This document shows, piece after piece, positions 45,577-56,680 of a stretch of DNA of 64,000 bases (position 1 is the stretch's first letter; every line of letters starts with the position of its first letter). The position numbers and the translations under genes are program-made. The notes under the pieces are model-generated. The model worked only from the letters and a program-made list of their open reading frames with translations. It was not told the DNA's origin and made no database searches. The stretch covers positions 2,790,001 to 2,854,000 of the forward strand of contig JACGCM010000779.1 in the NCBI GenBank assembly GCA_014058105.1, written 5' to 3'. The stretch comes from Kingdonia uniflora (taxonomy: Eukaryota > Streptophyta > Magnoliopsida > Ranunculales > Circaeasteraceae).

Positions 45577-46790
45577 CTAATAATAGTATCGTTTCAGTCG
45601 CCTAGTGCTCCAAGGACTCAAAATGCAGACTCCCTCTTCTGTCATGAGGTAGTATGATCCCAGGCCTGAGAGACCTATGTTAAGTAATGGACCCTCCCAA
45701 TTGTCTGCTAGTTTCTTAGCATGAGGCTCTTTGCGGTATTGAGGTATTTCTCTGAGGACTAGATCATTGATTTGGAAGGTACGGCTTCTGACTTGTTTGT
45801 TGTAAGAATTGGCCAGCATATGGTAATATAGACCTAGGTTAGCGATGGCGCGTTCCCTGGTATCATCGATCTAATTGAGGTTGCAAGCTAACTCAAACTT
45901 ATTTTCCTTATCAGTTAGCTCGTGATCTTTGACTGGATGGTGGTATTCGGAGGGAATGACGGCCTCGGTGCCATAGGCAAGAAGGAAGAGAGTACAGTCT
46001 GTCGACTGACGTGGAGTGGTGCGATATGCCCATAAGACATGAGGAAGTTCTTAAACCTAATTCTCTTTTTTTTATGAGTGTAGCCTTTTCTTGAGTTCAT
46101 CCATAATGTTTTTATTGGTAATTTTGGCTTGGCCATTATCTTGAGGGTAGTAGAGATTGGATGGTGAGTGAATGATGTTGTGTTGGTTGAGGAAAGCTAC
46201 AACTTTTTCTCCAACAAATTGGGGACCGTTATTGATATGAATTAGGTGGGAGCACACAAACCGAGTGATGATGTGTTCCCAGATAAAAGAGATGACCTCT
46301 TCTTCTCTGGTTCAAAAGTGTAGAACTGCTTCTACCCATTTAGTAAAATAATCGTTAGCGACGAGTAGATGGTGGCAGTTACCTGGAGAATTAGGAAATT
46401 TACTGACAAGGTCGAGTGCCCATCTTTTGAATGTCCAAAATACCTTGCTTGCATGGAGTTCGAGCGCAGGGGCGCGGATCATCTTTCCATGTCGTTGACA
46501 TGCATCAAACTTGCGTGAGTACTCTTATGCTTGCTTGTGCATGCTGGGTCAGAATACTCCTTGTATAATGGCTTTGTTTGCCAGTGATTGACCTGTGGCA
46601 TGGGAGCCACAAGTCCATTCATATAAATCGTTGAGCATCTTGTCTGCTTTCTGTTTGGAGAGGCACTTGAGGTAAGTCCCCGTGACTGAAGGGCGGTATA
46701 AGGTATCATTTTGATTGGTGTAGCGCTTTGCGTTGTCTATCAACTATTGGTGCTCCTTCAGATTTTTAGAAGTGGTCCTTCACATTTGTT
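45577..46790 (-). pseudogene. Element C integrase, catalytic residues changed
   Basis: From 46743 down: a finger region with DLYEWTCGSHATGQS and, after a break, DACQRHGK. Then WALDLVSKFPNSPGN (first Asp), VANDYFTKWVEAV, HINNGPQFVGE (second Asp is Asn) and NGQAKITNKNIMDEL (Glu is Lys). The C-terminal module NWEGPLLNIGLSGLGSYYL ends the frame at 45577. Two of three acidic residues are lost, so it cannot cut or join DNA. Frameshifts lie near 46075 and 45850. Confidence 0.87.
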
Positions 46791-46799
46791 GTTGATACC

Positions 46800-47578
46800 G
46801 AAATAAACTAAGAAAGACTTTCGCCAATCGTTGTCTCCCTCATTATCGCCCCTAGTGTTGATCGTGCATACAAAAATATGATCAATACTGGGGTTAAAAT
46901 AACTTCGATCTGGAGATATCGAGCTTCTGTACCTAAGACCCCAGCTAGATATACCAATGAATTGGCGTATTTGTTTTCTCCTCGAGGAAGATAATCGACA
47001 ATTTTTTTAGCGAACTTGCTCATCCTATCGGCAACAAGGGTTACGTATTTGATCATCTTGTCATTCTTCTTGTATTACTTATAGTAATGGTAAACGCTGA
47101 GTAGTAAATCTGTGTAAACTGAGAGTTCAAGGATGCCGAGCTCGAGACCGAGATCGAGTCCGTGAATGAGTGTTTTGTACTCGGTGACATTGTTTAAGGC
47201 CTCAAAATCCAAGTTAATTGATTTTTCAATTCTGTCGTTGGAAGGGGTAATCAATACGATTCCAATTCTTGACCCTGCGGGTCCTGTTGATCCATCTGTA
47301 AGAAGTATCCACCCTTTCCTCGTAACCCATTCAGCTAGCTCATCAAATGCTTTTGGGGGTAGATCTTCTATAGCTTCCTCTGAAAGGTTAGGATCGTACT
47401 CCTCCCACTCAGGATCTTCTACTAGAAAATCCATGAGGAAATCGGTGATGGTCCGCCCTTTTTTGGAATGACGTTGTTCGAACTTGATATCATGTTCTCC
47501 CAAACTGACTGAGCATTGTTGCACTCTCCTTGATTTTTCTTTCTTGGATAGAACCCCCCGAAGTGGATAGTTCTTCAT
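46800..47578 (-). pseudogene. Element C RNase H domain
   Basis: An open 167-codon frame at 47075-47578 carries GWILLTDGSTGPAGSRIGIV (first Asp), LNNVTEYKTLIHGLDLGLEL (Glu) and LSVYTDLLLS (third Asp). All three acids are present, so the core looks intact. The part below 47075 (YLPRGENKYANSLVYLAGVL) is the usual linker to integrase. The preceding RT is broken. Confidence 0.84.
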
Positions 47579-47599
47579 GACTTTGACTGAATGGCTTGG

Positions 47600-48830
47600 A
47601 AGTAGTACTTGAGTTTCTGTGAAGTATAAACAAGAGTGAGAAGAAGTTTCATGATTTTTGAGTACCTCGTTTCTGCTGGAGCGAGGGTTTTGCCGATGAA
47701 GTACTCTGGTTTCTTAATTTTACCTTCAAGTTGAATAAGAACCGAACTGAGAGAAGTATCTGTAACTTCTAGGTAGATAATCTATTCTTCATTATCTATT
47801 GGGGTGCTCATAATAAGAAATTTCCCCAAATATGTTTTGAGATCCTGAAAAGCTGTTTCGCATTCTGATGTTCATTAAAAATCTACATTTGGCTGAAGAT
47901 TTCCTCAATTGGTGTAACCGCGGAGTAATTGGAACAGCCAACAATAGTAGTCTAAAGATTTTGAAATGACACGGCTGATAACGACAATCTCGCCGGTAAG
48001 TTTTTGAACGTCTTTCATCATTTTTGGAGATAGCATGTCGAGGAGAGCCCGAATCTGATCTGCATCGGCTTCAATCCCCTTCTTGCTGATGAGGTGGCCT
48101 AAAATTGACTTGAATGTACTTCAAATTGACACTTATCAGGATTGAGACGCATCTTATAAGATTGAAGAATGTTAAATATTGTGTTGAGATCTGAGATGTG
48201 GTTAATGGATTGTACGCTCTTGCACAAGAGATCATCAATATAGGCTTCCACAACTTTCTTGAGTTTTACTTTGAACATAGTAGTCATTAATCATTGATAA
48301 GTTGCACCTACGTCTCTTGACTTCGAAGGGCATGACTTTGTAGCAGTAAAATCCTCTTTCAGTGATAAAAGTGATCTTTTCTTGATCTTCATCCAAGAGT
48401 GAAATCAGATTATATCCCAAAGTAGCGTCCATCATAGATAGGAGTTCATGACCTGCTACGGAATTAAGGATCTGATGAATGTTGGAAAGAGGGAAACTGT
48501 CATTTGGAGTATGTTTGTTGAGATCAGTAAAATCTACACAAACTCGAACTTTTTCATTTTTTTTTTGGGACAGCGACGATCTTGGATATCCAATCTGGAT
48601 ACTTGGCTTCTCAAATGAATCTCACTTTGATTAATTTCTCGAGCTCCATGTTAACTTTATCTCGAAGTCGCGGTGATAAACATCGCTGTTTCTGTTTGAC
48701 TGCTGTGGCGTGGATATTGATGGCCAATTTGTGACATGCCTTGGCCGGATCAACCCCAGGCATCTCTTCGAAAGACCATGCAAAAATGTCTCAATTTATT
48801 CATAAGAACTGAATGAGAGCGTCTTTTTCG
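47600..48830 (-). pseudogene. Element C reverse transcriptase (YIDD present)
   Basis: On the minus strand: FEEMPGVDPAKACHKLAINI near 48760, LSPRLRDKVNMELEKLIKV, then a frame break near 48560 at a T-run, SFPLSNIHQILNS-type text, MMDATLGYNL, ITERGFYCYKVMPF, then AYIDDLLCKSVQSI (about 48245). The last is the only intact YxDD box among the four gypsy elements. GHLISKKGIEADADQIRALL, the tether and KPEYFIGKTLAPAETRYSK follow. Stops and frameshifts at five or more places prevent expression. Confidence 0.86.
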
Positions 48831-48946
48831 TGCTAAACCAGCTTAGTATCGATGAACGTACCTCTGCTAGGTCCATCAATGTTTATGAATTCAGTGGGCT
48901 CCTCCGTGGAAGGCTTATCATTGGAGTGGCCAGCTTGCTATAATTG

Positions 48947-49420
48947 TTATGTAACATATTTGTTAGAGGCATCAAGAATTGTAGAGACGGTATTTTTGCA
49001 AGCTCGAGAAAGCTTTTGACTACCCCTGATCTCATAGATACCATTGTTGTGCTTGAAGCAGAGCACTTGATGATAAGTGGAAGCGATTGCTTCCATGTTA
49101 TGAATCCAGCAACTGCCCATAATCCCGAGATAACGAGATTTGGCATTGATCACATAGAAGATGACGTTGATTATGGTTGGTCCTGCGGTAATAGGTAAGA
49201 TGATCTTCCCTACTCGCTCTTCTTTAAAACCATTAAATCCACTGATATCGGTATCGCTTTGAATGACTTGATCGGCTAAACCCATTTGGTCGATAGTGCT
49301 CTGAAAGATAATTTTAATACCGCTGCCAGTATCAATCATCATCGTGTGCATGAGAAACTTCTTCATCATGATGTAGAAATTTGACATGGCAAGTATCGCA
49401 ATCTTCGAATGATATCCCAA
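48947..49420 (-). pseudogene. Element C protease
   Basis: This is an open 157-codon frame. MIDTGSGIKIIFQ holds the catalytic triplet, FNGFKEERVGKIILPITAG follows, and SRYLGIMGSCWIHNMEAIA is the C-terminal signature. The domain looks complete. Upstream gag and downstream RT are in other frames. Confidence 0.84.
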
Positions 49421-49595
49421 GCTGGCGATTGCTCAACTCAGGCAGAAGTTTAGCTTCTTTGTCTTAAGGTGTAAGATCGCAGCATTCGGACAGCCTCCTA
49501 CGCTTGAATTTGTTAGAATTGGTGATCTGATTGATCTCGATCATATTTTTGTGGTGCATATGGTAGAGATGCTTCTCCTCAGCTTTATCTTTGAT

Positions 49596-51196
49596 CTAGA
49601 TTACATCGAGCTGCTTCTTATAGCTGCCATCCTTGTATGATTCCAAGTCGGCAATATATTCCAACATCCGTTCCTCCTTGAAAATGTACTCGAGCAACCT
49701 CTGTAAAGTATAGAAATTGTCAGTAGAATGATGGTTGACATTATGATGCATGTAGTATGGTTGACTCTCGATTGGTTCCAATTGTTAGGAGAGATGGTAG
49801 AGCTTATCCTTTGTGAGGATTAGGAAAATTGCGAAGATTCGGACATTCCATTTTGGGAGGATGGGTTTGACTTGGGATCCGCCTTTTCAAGGGTTGTCGA
49901 TGTTTCCCTTGGCGCGCATCTGGTCACCGTGATCCTCCTTCGGTTCAGTGTTTTGATCGGTAGATGGACCTTTCGTGGCTAGGACGGATTTAGAAAATTT
50001 ATGTCTTTCAGACATCATCCTTTTCAGGTCGACATAACTATTGACCTTAGTGATCATATCCTCTAAGGTCACAGTTTTGTTGAGGAAGAAGTGTTATTTA
50101 GCTTTGCAGTCGAGTTAGAGCGCATTGGTGAAAGCAGTAATAGCTATTTTCTGATCGAGATTGTCCACTTTACTCGCGAGCTCTAAGAACTTCTTTGCAA
50201 ATGCCTCGAGCTTCTCTCTGTGCGACTATTAGAGACTGATAAGAAAATAAAAAATTTCTTCTTTGTCTCTGTTATGAGCATACGTCTTGATAAATTATTT
50301 CTGCTGCTGGTCGAATGTATATATTGAGTCTTCAGGCAGAGAGTGGAACCATCAGAGCGGTTCTTCCTGCAGACTTATGGCGAACAGACAGTAGAGAATG
50401 TGGTTAAGATTGGAGTACAACCTCAATGAATCACAGTATTGTTGAATGTGCTCCTTCGGATCGGTACCCTTGTATTTGCAAAATTTTGGAGTATAGAAAC
50501 CTTTCAGAATATCCATATCGAATAGTTCTCTGGCAATTAGACTTCCTTAAAACTTAGTAAAGTCTACGGTAGTGCCCAGAACTTGTGCCTTGATCAGCTC
50601 CTTAATACGCTGGTCCATATGCTCTTGTGTGACATAGTGACAGATCGGTTGAGTAGTTTGACGAAGAGGTTGCGGATTATGAGTACCGGTTCATTCAAAC
50701 GATCTCGTGCTAGAACTCGAGGCTAAGGTCTATATTCTTCCTCTTGGCGTATGGAACATCAGTAACCTCGGCTGATCTCAGACTGAACCTCTCCCCCCAA
50801 ATGAATGGAAGGTTGAGGTTCATTCTGAATATTTCTGGAGATAGCTTTATTGGTGGCTCCTTGAGGTCCCAATCTTTCCCGCGCAGAGACCCGAGAGGCT
50901 TCTGGCACCTGATCGCGATCTCGTGTTGGAGGAGCCTGCTGAGTATTCTGCAGAGCTTGCAAGGCAGTTTATATTGTTGTCATTTGGTCTTCGTGTCGTT
51001 TGAGCACTGCCAAACGAGCTTGTCGCTCGACGTCAAGCACCTTCTCTAGGAGTTCTCGGTCATGAGTTAACTGACTCTCGAGCTCATTGCGTTTCTCTAT
51101 CTCCACGTTGAAATTTGCCCGTAGCTCGGTAAGTTGTTCCGGCTCAACTGAAAGGTCGAGCTGGATTCTGGTTGTTGGTCATCTGAAAGTGACCAT
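49596..51196 (-). pseudogene. gag: Element C gag
   Basis: The start lies shortly after the primer site, near 51196-51182. Pieces include a coiled coil (RANFNVEIEKRNELESQL, near 51080), QALQNTQQAPPTRDRDQVPE, a decayed capsid, EDMITKVNSYVDLKRMMSER (50072-49990) and a nucleocapsid block YYMHHNVNHHSTDNFYTLQR, whose Cys residues are replaced by Tyr and Phe. Frames change several times. The spacer to the protease holds a basic region near 49500. Confidence 0.75.
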
Positions 51197-51257
51197 GATT
51201 AAAATTTGTAGTAGAGTGACTGAATACCTTAGGATATCATAGAAAAGATTTTTAATT

Positions 51258-51275
51258 CCCACAGACGGTGCCAAA
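51258..51275 (-). other. Primer binding site of element C
   Basis: The minus strand reads TTTGGCACCGTCTGTGGG immediately after the 5' LTR. It has the same motif class as element B. Confidence 0.85.
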
Positions 51276-51891
51276 TGTAATGGCCTAATTCTGTAAGCTC
51301 GAAGTGGCCTGGAATTAGCTCTTATACCAATGTACCTGTAACAAAATATAATTAAAAAGAAGAAATAACACAGGTGTTTAGCATGGAAAACCTATGAATA
51401 AGTTAAAAACCATGACCTCGGGTTGAGAATTTTTGTAATAGTGACATTTATTGTTTGAGGCTGATATCTTATTACAAGTGATCTCTATACTTAAAAATGC
51501 TTGATCTTGTGAATAAGAAGTTTGAAGTTTTGGAGAATCTAGAAAATAAAGTTTTCCTGGTAATTTCTCCTGTAATTTTTTGGTTCGTGTCTCTTCTGGA
51601 ACTTTTTCTTTATATAGGCTTTTCCCGTAGTTCTTCATCGTGTTAGAGCACATTCTCCAAATAATGTGGTTAGTGGCGGATGACTGAGTAACTGCTGAGT
51701 TTGAGAGAGACAGGTGGCTTTGACTTGTTCAGGTATTTTGGTTTGAGCTGGACCGATGTTCCTTGTCAGTTCGTGGAGTATGTTGCAATGTTGACTGAAG
51801 AAGTCTTGTGGAGAATGCATGAGTCTGATATGGAGGTAGTTCGAACTGGAGATAGCTCGATTTAGGTAAGATCGAGGGGTAGGCCCCTACA
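51276..51891 (-). repeat. 5' LTR of element C
   Basis: 616 bp, the same length as the other copy. On the minus strand it ends GGCCATTACA next to the primer site. It is followed on the right by the duplication CCTCC (51892-51896). Confidence 0.93.
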
Positions 51892-52046
51892 CCTCCTATA
51901 TTTATGGGACAGTTGTAACCAAATTTTCAAAATTCAAAAAATATTCGACATGACAATATCATGACTGAGGTAAACATCGAGAACATATCAAATCGAAAAC
52001 TCCTTTTATTTAATCGAGAACAAAAACATACCTTGGTTACATATAA

Positions 52047-52397
52047 TTACGTACATTTGAAACATGGCACATGATTTTCTTGTCCACATGGAATAAATAC
52101 TTCTCCAGCATTAACAACATCTTCTTGTATGATCTCATCCTCTGCGATATACCTCAGAAGAGCACGACGACGGTTGATCTCGCATACTTTATCTGCAAAA
52201 ATATCATACCAGAAGCAGCAATCAACTTCTACTTCAATCTACTCCGACGACATCCTTGCAACATCTAAAGGTCCCCGAGGAGGAAACATATCAACAATCG
52301 ACAAATACCCAAAGTACCGTTTCTCCACTTCAGCCACCTTGATGGCGAGAACACCTTCTTTTGCATCCTACTGGCGATGAGAATGAGTTCTTACCAT
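52047..52397 (-). pseudogene. Element B small antisense ORF3 (aORF3), two in-frame stops
   Basis: This is a 117-codon frame from ATG 52397 to TAA 52047. It starts MVRTHSHRQ, then a stop, then AEVEKRYFGYLSIVDMFP, a second stop after ARMSSE, IEVEVDCCFWYDIF and RRRALLRYIAEDEI. It has the same place, length and layout as aORF3 of A and D (a YFG motif, an acidic EVEV block, an R-x-L-x-Y block). It confirms that 51897-52620 belongs to element B on the far side of the C insertion. Confidence 0.55.
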
Positions 52398-52620
52398 TAT
52401 GGCAAACCTTTGCACCTTCTCCAAATAAAGATGGTTATTTATAGAAGAAGTTTTCCAACAAATATACAGCAACGGTTAAAGATACTTGCCCTACATTTAA
52501 GCCACAAATCCAGAAATTTTTATTCCCCAGCATCTTTTCCAAGAAAAGAGTCCAACATCACAAGTCCCAAAATATTCTTCTCGACACAGCAAAAAGTAAT
52601 TGTATCGAGAATGTGGTGAT

Positions 52621-52722
52621 TGTAGTAGCATATTCCCCAGATTCGATAAGAAAGAACTATCAGAATGGCGTCGAAAGTATTTAATCATTCGAGAACATTC
52701 TAAATCTACAACTACGAAGCTC
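52621..52722 (+). repeat. 3' LTR of element B, left part
   Basis: TGTAGTAGCATATTCCCC matches the start of the B 5' LTR. It is cut at AGCTC (52718-52722) by Copia E. Confidence 0.92.
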
Positions 52723-53239
52723 TGTGAGGCTGCCCTATTTTTTGTTCGAATAGACTTTGAGTCTATTTGAACATAACAAAGACTATTCAAACAGACTCAA
52801 TGTTTGTTCCAACAATTTACTCAAAACCCCTTTTCTTCGAATACACTTTGGGTATTTATTTGAATAGGAAAGAGTTTGTTTGAACAGACATTGAGAAAAG
52901 TCATTTTTGAGTTTGTTTGAAGCCTCTTGCTTGCCTTGAGATCCGAGTGATTGTATTTGGCTCTCCCAAGTATATAAGGGAGAGTTAGGTTTTTTATGAG
53001 CCACCTTTGGAGAGATCTTTTATGGGAAGAATTCTTGAAAAGAAACCTCAATTATTTATAAAGATTGTAACCTTGGTCTTAAAATAAACTATCTCTCTCT
53101 CTCTCTATTGTATGTAGATGTAGGCAATTGTCAAACCGCCTTAAAACCTTGTTGTTGGTTGTTCATTGTGTATTCCTATTTGCTTGTTTGTGCCCTAATC
53201 GAATTGATCGAAGTTTGACTTCCGCGGTGTGTCTTAGCA
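52723..53239 (+). repeat. 5' LTR of Copia E
   Basis: From TGTGAGGCTGCC to GTCTTAGCA. A TATA box (TATATAAGG) lies near 52972 and a (CT)n run near 53091-53106. Confidence 0.92.
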
Positions 53240-53241
53240 AT

Positions 53242-53253
53242 TGGTATCAGAGC
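53242..53253 (+). other. Primer binding site of Copia E (initiator tRNA-Met type)
   Basis: TGGTATCAGAGC lies two bases after the LTR. This is the standard site of plant Copia elements and is complementary to the 3' end of initiator tRNA-Met. Confidence 0.93.
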
Positions 53254-53427
53254 GAGGTTATATTCTCAGTGGTACACAGAATTGAGGTAGCATGGACTTA
53301 TCTCGATTTCATTTGGGTTTTTAATTTTGGTTAGTGTATAAAAATTTGGAGAACCATTATAGAAGGAGATGAAACTAGCTTTTCAATAGAACCTAGTTCT
53401 TCACCGCCTAAAAGAAATACAACGGTG

Positions 53428-54021
53428 ATGTTTAACAATACAAAAATAAATGTTAAGAAATTTAACGGTACCAATAACTTTGACATGTGGCGATGCGAGG
53501 TCATTGATACGCTAAGCCAACAAGACTTAGATGAGGTGTTGGAAGACAAACCGGATGAGGTAGAGGAAAGTGTTTAGAAGAAGATGAATAATAGGGCTTG
53601 TGGTCAAATCCACTCATGTCTTGCTCAAGATATAAAATACCTTGTAATGAACGAAACCTCGACAAAATAAATTTGGAGGATTCTTGAGGAGAAGTATCTG
53701 GTGAAAAGTATCTAAAATTGACTCCACTTGAAGATGAAGCTTTATCGCTTCACGATGAGACGAGGCATTTCTATGTCAGAGCACTTGAATGATTTTACCA
53801 AGTTATTGGCCGACTTGGTGAATCCAAAGAAAATTGTTGGCGATGAAGACAAAGCACTTTTGTTCTTGAACTCGTTTCCCGAAGAGTACGAACATTTTAT
53901 TATGATGATAATGTATGGGAAGAGTTCATTGCAATACTCGGATGTGATTACAGCAGTGGTGAATAATGAGTACCGAGGGAAGGAAAAATGTGAGTTCGGG
54001 AGTCGACATTCAAGGTATTGA
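53428..54021 (+). pseudogene. gag: Copia E gag (UBN2-type)
   Basis: A single frame from ATG 53428 to the stop at 54019-54021, with in-frame stops near 53575, 53667 and 53715. Motifs are VKKFNGTNNFDMWRCEVIDT, ILEEKYL, MKLYRFTMRRGISMSEHLND and DEDKALLFLNSFPEEYE, the usual plant Copia Gag. The CCHC zinc knuckle expected further on is not visible, and the protease region between about 54022 and 54110 is too short, so both have probably been deleted. Confidence 0.88.
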
Positions 54022-54099
54022 TGACTAGAGGAAGGTCTTCGGACAAAGGGAAGTCTAGTGGTGACAACTTTTGATCGATGAGAGTTATAGCAAACCAAG

Positions 54100-55260
54100 G
54101 ACTATTGAAAGGTGTTACGGTGTGCAAATTGGACTTTTATGAACATTGTATTCTGGGCAAGCGAACAAAGGTAAAGTTTGGCACTGCTATCCACCGTACT
54201 CATTGAACTTTTGATTATGTTCACTCTGATGTTTGCGGACCCTCCAAGAATACATCACTTGGAGAAAAATATTATTTTGTATCTTTTATGGATGACTTTT
54301 CTAGGCATGTATGGGTATATACCATGAGGAGGAAGGATGAAGTCCTAGAAATTTTCATCAGGTGGAAGAAATTGATTGAGACTCAGACTGGCAGAAAGAT
54401 TAAGTTGCTCTGTTCGGATAATGGTGGGTAGTACACTAGTGATCCATTCTTGTAATTATGTCAGGATGAGGGGATCGTTCGACACTTCACCGTTAAAGAG
54501 ACACCGCAGAAAAATTGGGTAGCTAAGCACATGAACAGTACTTTGCTGGAGAAGGTACGATGTATGTTGTCCAATTTTGGGTTGGGCAAAGCATTTTAGG
54601 CTGAGGCCTTGGCATATACATGCTACCTCGTTAATAGATTGTTTTCGGTTATAATTGAGGGTAAAATACCAATGGAAGCTTGGTCAGGAGAACCTACTAC
54701 AAATTATGATACTCTTCATATATTTGGGTGTCCGGCATACTATCATGTCAAAGATGGTAAGTTGGATCCACGAGCAAGGAAAACCATTTTTATAGGTAAG
54801 AAGAATGGTGTGAAAGGCTACAAGTTATGGGATATAAAAGACCGGAAGATCATTCTAAACAGGGATGTCACTTTTGATGAGGCTTCTATGATAAAGTCAT
54901 ATGTCTCTAAGCACACAGAGAAGACGACAAGCGAGGTTTTACAGCGGGTGGAGATTGACGATCCTTCACATTGGCCAGAGAGTTTCGCTCTAAAGGGGGT
55001 GTCATCTACCGATGTGATAATGGGCGATGAGCCATTGGTTCATGTTCCAGATAATGAAAACACATGCGAGAGTGGAGCATTTGGTAGTACGGATAAGGAG
55101 ACTCTGGTTGTAAAGTCAATTACAACTAGTAAACTAAAGAGGAATGTGGGTATGCCGGAATGGCTTACAAAGAACATGGTACTTCTAAAGGCGAAGGTCA
55201 TGGTAGTATATGCACTACCGGTCGTTGAAGAAGCTATTTCTTCCACGACTAAACATTGAG
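54100..55260 (+). pseudogene. Copia E integrase
   Basis: From about 54205: VHSDVCGPSKNTSLG (first Asp), YYFVSFMDDFSRHVWVY, KLLCSDNGG with a stop (second Asp) and a third block reading VAKHMNSTLLEKV, where the catalytic Glu (normally AERMN) is Lys. From 54609 an open 216-codon frame carries the C-terminal part: LVNRLFSVIIEGKIPMEAWS, HIFGCPAYYHV and GYKLWDIKDRKIILNRDVTF. Four stops upstream and the lost Glu make it inactive. Confidence 0.88.
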
Positions 55261-55268
55261 AGAGAGCA

Positions 55269-55672
55269 ATGAAGAAAGAGATGTATTCTCTTCGTAAGAA
55301 TAAAACTTGTCAAATTTTAAAGTTTCTTAAGGAAAAGATGGCGATTGGTGGTAAATGGGTCTACAAAAGGAAACAAGGATCTCAAGATAATGTTACGCTT
55401 CAAGGCAAGTCTAGTAGTGAAATACTTCTCCGATCGTATCCTATTGGCCTTGGTACAAATTTGAATTGGAATTGCAACAACTCAATGTTAAGACGGCGTT
55501 CTTAGATGGGAAGTTGAAGGAAGAAATCTATACAACTCAGCCGAGTGGGTTTAATGTTGCTCGAAATGAAGACTATGTGTGTCAATTGATGAAGAGATCG
55601 TTGTATGGTTTGAAGAGGTCTCCAAGTCAACAGTACAAATGGACTCTTGGTATAGAGATTCATAGAGATTAA
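55269..55672 (+). pseudogene. Copia E reverse transcriptase, internal deletions
   Basis: The RT starts MKKEMYSLRKNKTCQIL, with AIGGKWVYKRKQGSQDN. A deletion near 55440 removes the segment with the first catalytic region. Then ELQQLNVKTAFLDGKLKEEI and LMKRSLYGLKRSPSQQYK follow, joined directly to WTLGIEIHRD. The YVDD segment between these last two blocks is absent. RNase H is missing too and is replaced by a tandem array. Confidence 0.88.
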
Positions 55673-55792
55673 GAGAAGAGAACGGTGCATTTTTTTCCTA
55701 TGGATTGATTTGTCCCCTCACAGGTATAGTAGGAACTACGGGCGACTTGATACACGGTACGTAGGCAACCATTGATTTGGTGCAGTCGACTA

Positions 55793-56112
55793 TTTGGTCC
55801 TTTGGGACGTTTGTTTCAATTTTTGGTTCTTTGGGACATTTGGTTCGATTTGGTCTTTTGGGACGCTTAGTTCGTCAATTTGGTCCTTTGAGACACTTGG
55901 TTCGAATTGCTCATTTGGGACGCTCGATTTGTTTTGGTCATTTAGAACGTTTGGTTCAATTTGGTCTTTTGAGACATTTGGTTTGATTGGGTCCTTTGTG
56001 ACGCTTGGTTCGATTTGGTTATTTGGGACGTTTGGTCGATTTTAGTCCTTTGGGGCGTTGGTTTGTTTGGGTTTCTTGGGACGTTTGTTTGCTTGGGTCC
56101 TTAGAGACATTT
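55793..56112 (+). repeat. Minisatellite in Copia E (about 12 units of 26-30 bp)
   Basis: The unit is of the type GGGACGTTTGGTTCGATTTG plus GTCCTTT. Twelve starts can be counted between 55803 and 56105. The array fills the place where RNase H should be, directly before the 3' LTR. Open frames across it reflect the repeat only. Confidence 0.92.
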
Positions 56113-56174
56113 GGTGAGAGAGAGTTTCGTTTTGGGTTCGTTTGGCTGGGTAAATCTTCACCGAGGTGGAGAAT

Positions 56175-56680
56175 TATGAGGCTACCCTATTTTCTGTTTG
56201 AATAAGCTTTGAGTCTCTTCGAACATAACAAAATCTATTCGAACAACAATTTACTCAGAACCCCTTTTCGTCGAATACACTTTGGGTGTTTATTTGAATA
56301 AAAAAGAGTTTGTTCATTCGAACAGACACAGACATCGAGAAAAGTCATTTTTGAGTTTGTTTGAAGCCTCTTGTTTGCCTCGAGATCCGAGTGATTGTAT
56401 TTGGCTCTCCCAAGTATATAAGGGAGAGTTAGATTTTTTATGAGCCACCTTTCGAGAGATCTTTTGTGGGATGAATTCTTAAGAGAGAAACATCAATTGT
56501 TTGTAAAGATTGTAACATTGGTCTTGGAACTCTCTCTCTCTCTCTCTATTGTGTGTAGATGTAGGCAATTGCCGAACCACCTTAAAACCTTGTTGTTGGT
56601 TGTTGATTGTGTATTCATATTTGCTTGTTTATGCCTTAATCAAATCGATCGGAGTTCAGCTTCCGCGGCGCGGCTCAACA
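56175..56680 (+). repeat. 3' LTR of Copia E
   Basis: It starts TATGAGGCTACC (the 5' copy starts TGTGAGGC, so the terminal TG has changed to TA) and ends GGCTCAACA. A purine-rich GAGGTGGAGAA lies just before it. Confidence 0.9.

Larger units (their letters stand above)
31976..51891 (-). mobile_element. Element C: gypsy (Tat/Ogre-type) element in minus orientation, nested in B
   Basis: Two 616-bp LTRs (31976-32591 and 51276-51891) flank it, with 5-bp duplications CCTCC. The primer site at 51258-51275 and the polypurine tract at 32592-32605 show that it reads right to left. Coding order on the minus strand is gag, PR, RT, RNase H, integrase, 160-bp repeats (holding element D), then aORF remnants on the plus strand and the 3' LTR. 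By hand count the LTRs differ at roughly 12 percent of positions, mostly transitions, so C is not recent. Without D it is about 9.4 kb. Confidence 0.95.
52723..56680 (+). mobile_element. Element E: Ty1/copia LTR retrotransposon in the 3' LTR of B
   Basis: The LTRs at 52723-53239 and 56175-56680 (517 and 506 bp) are flanked by AGCTC at 52718-52722 and 56681-56685. The uninterrupted B LTR at 21820-21850 shows the same site with a single AGCTC, which proves the boundary. Inside are the primer site, gag, integrase before a partial RT (the Copia order) and a minisatellite. The element is only 3958 bp and lacks the RT palm and RNase H, so it is non-autonomous. Confidence 0.96.

Noticed and set aside
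47166..47471. Plus-strand frame over element C RNase H
   Set aside because: Shadow of the minus-strand RNase H, which has the D-E-D motifs.
55777..56045. Open frames rich in Phe, Trp, Leu and Gly
   Set aside because: They lie fully inside the ~27-bp minisatellite of Copia E; several frames are open at once and merely repeat the unit.
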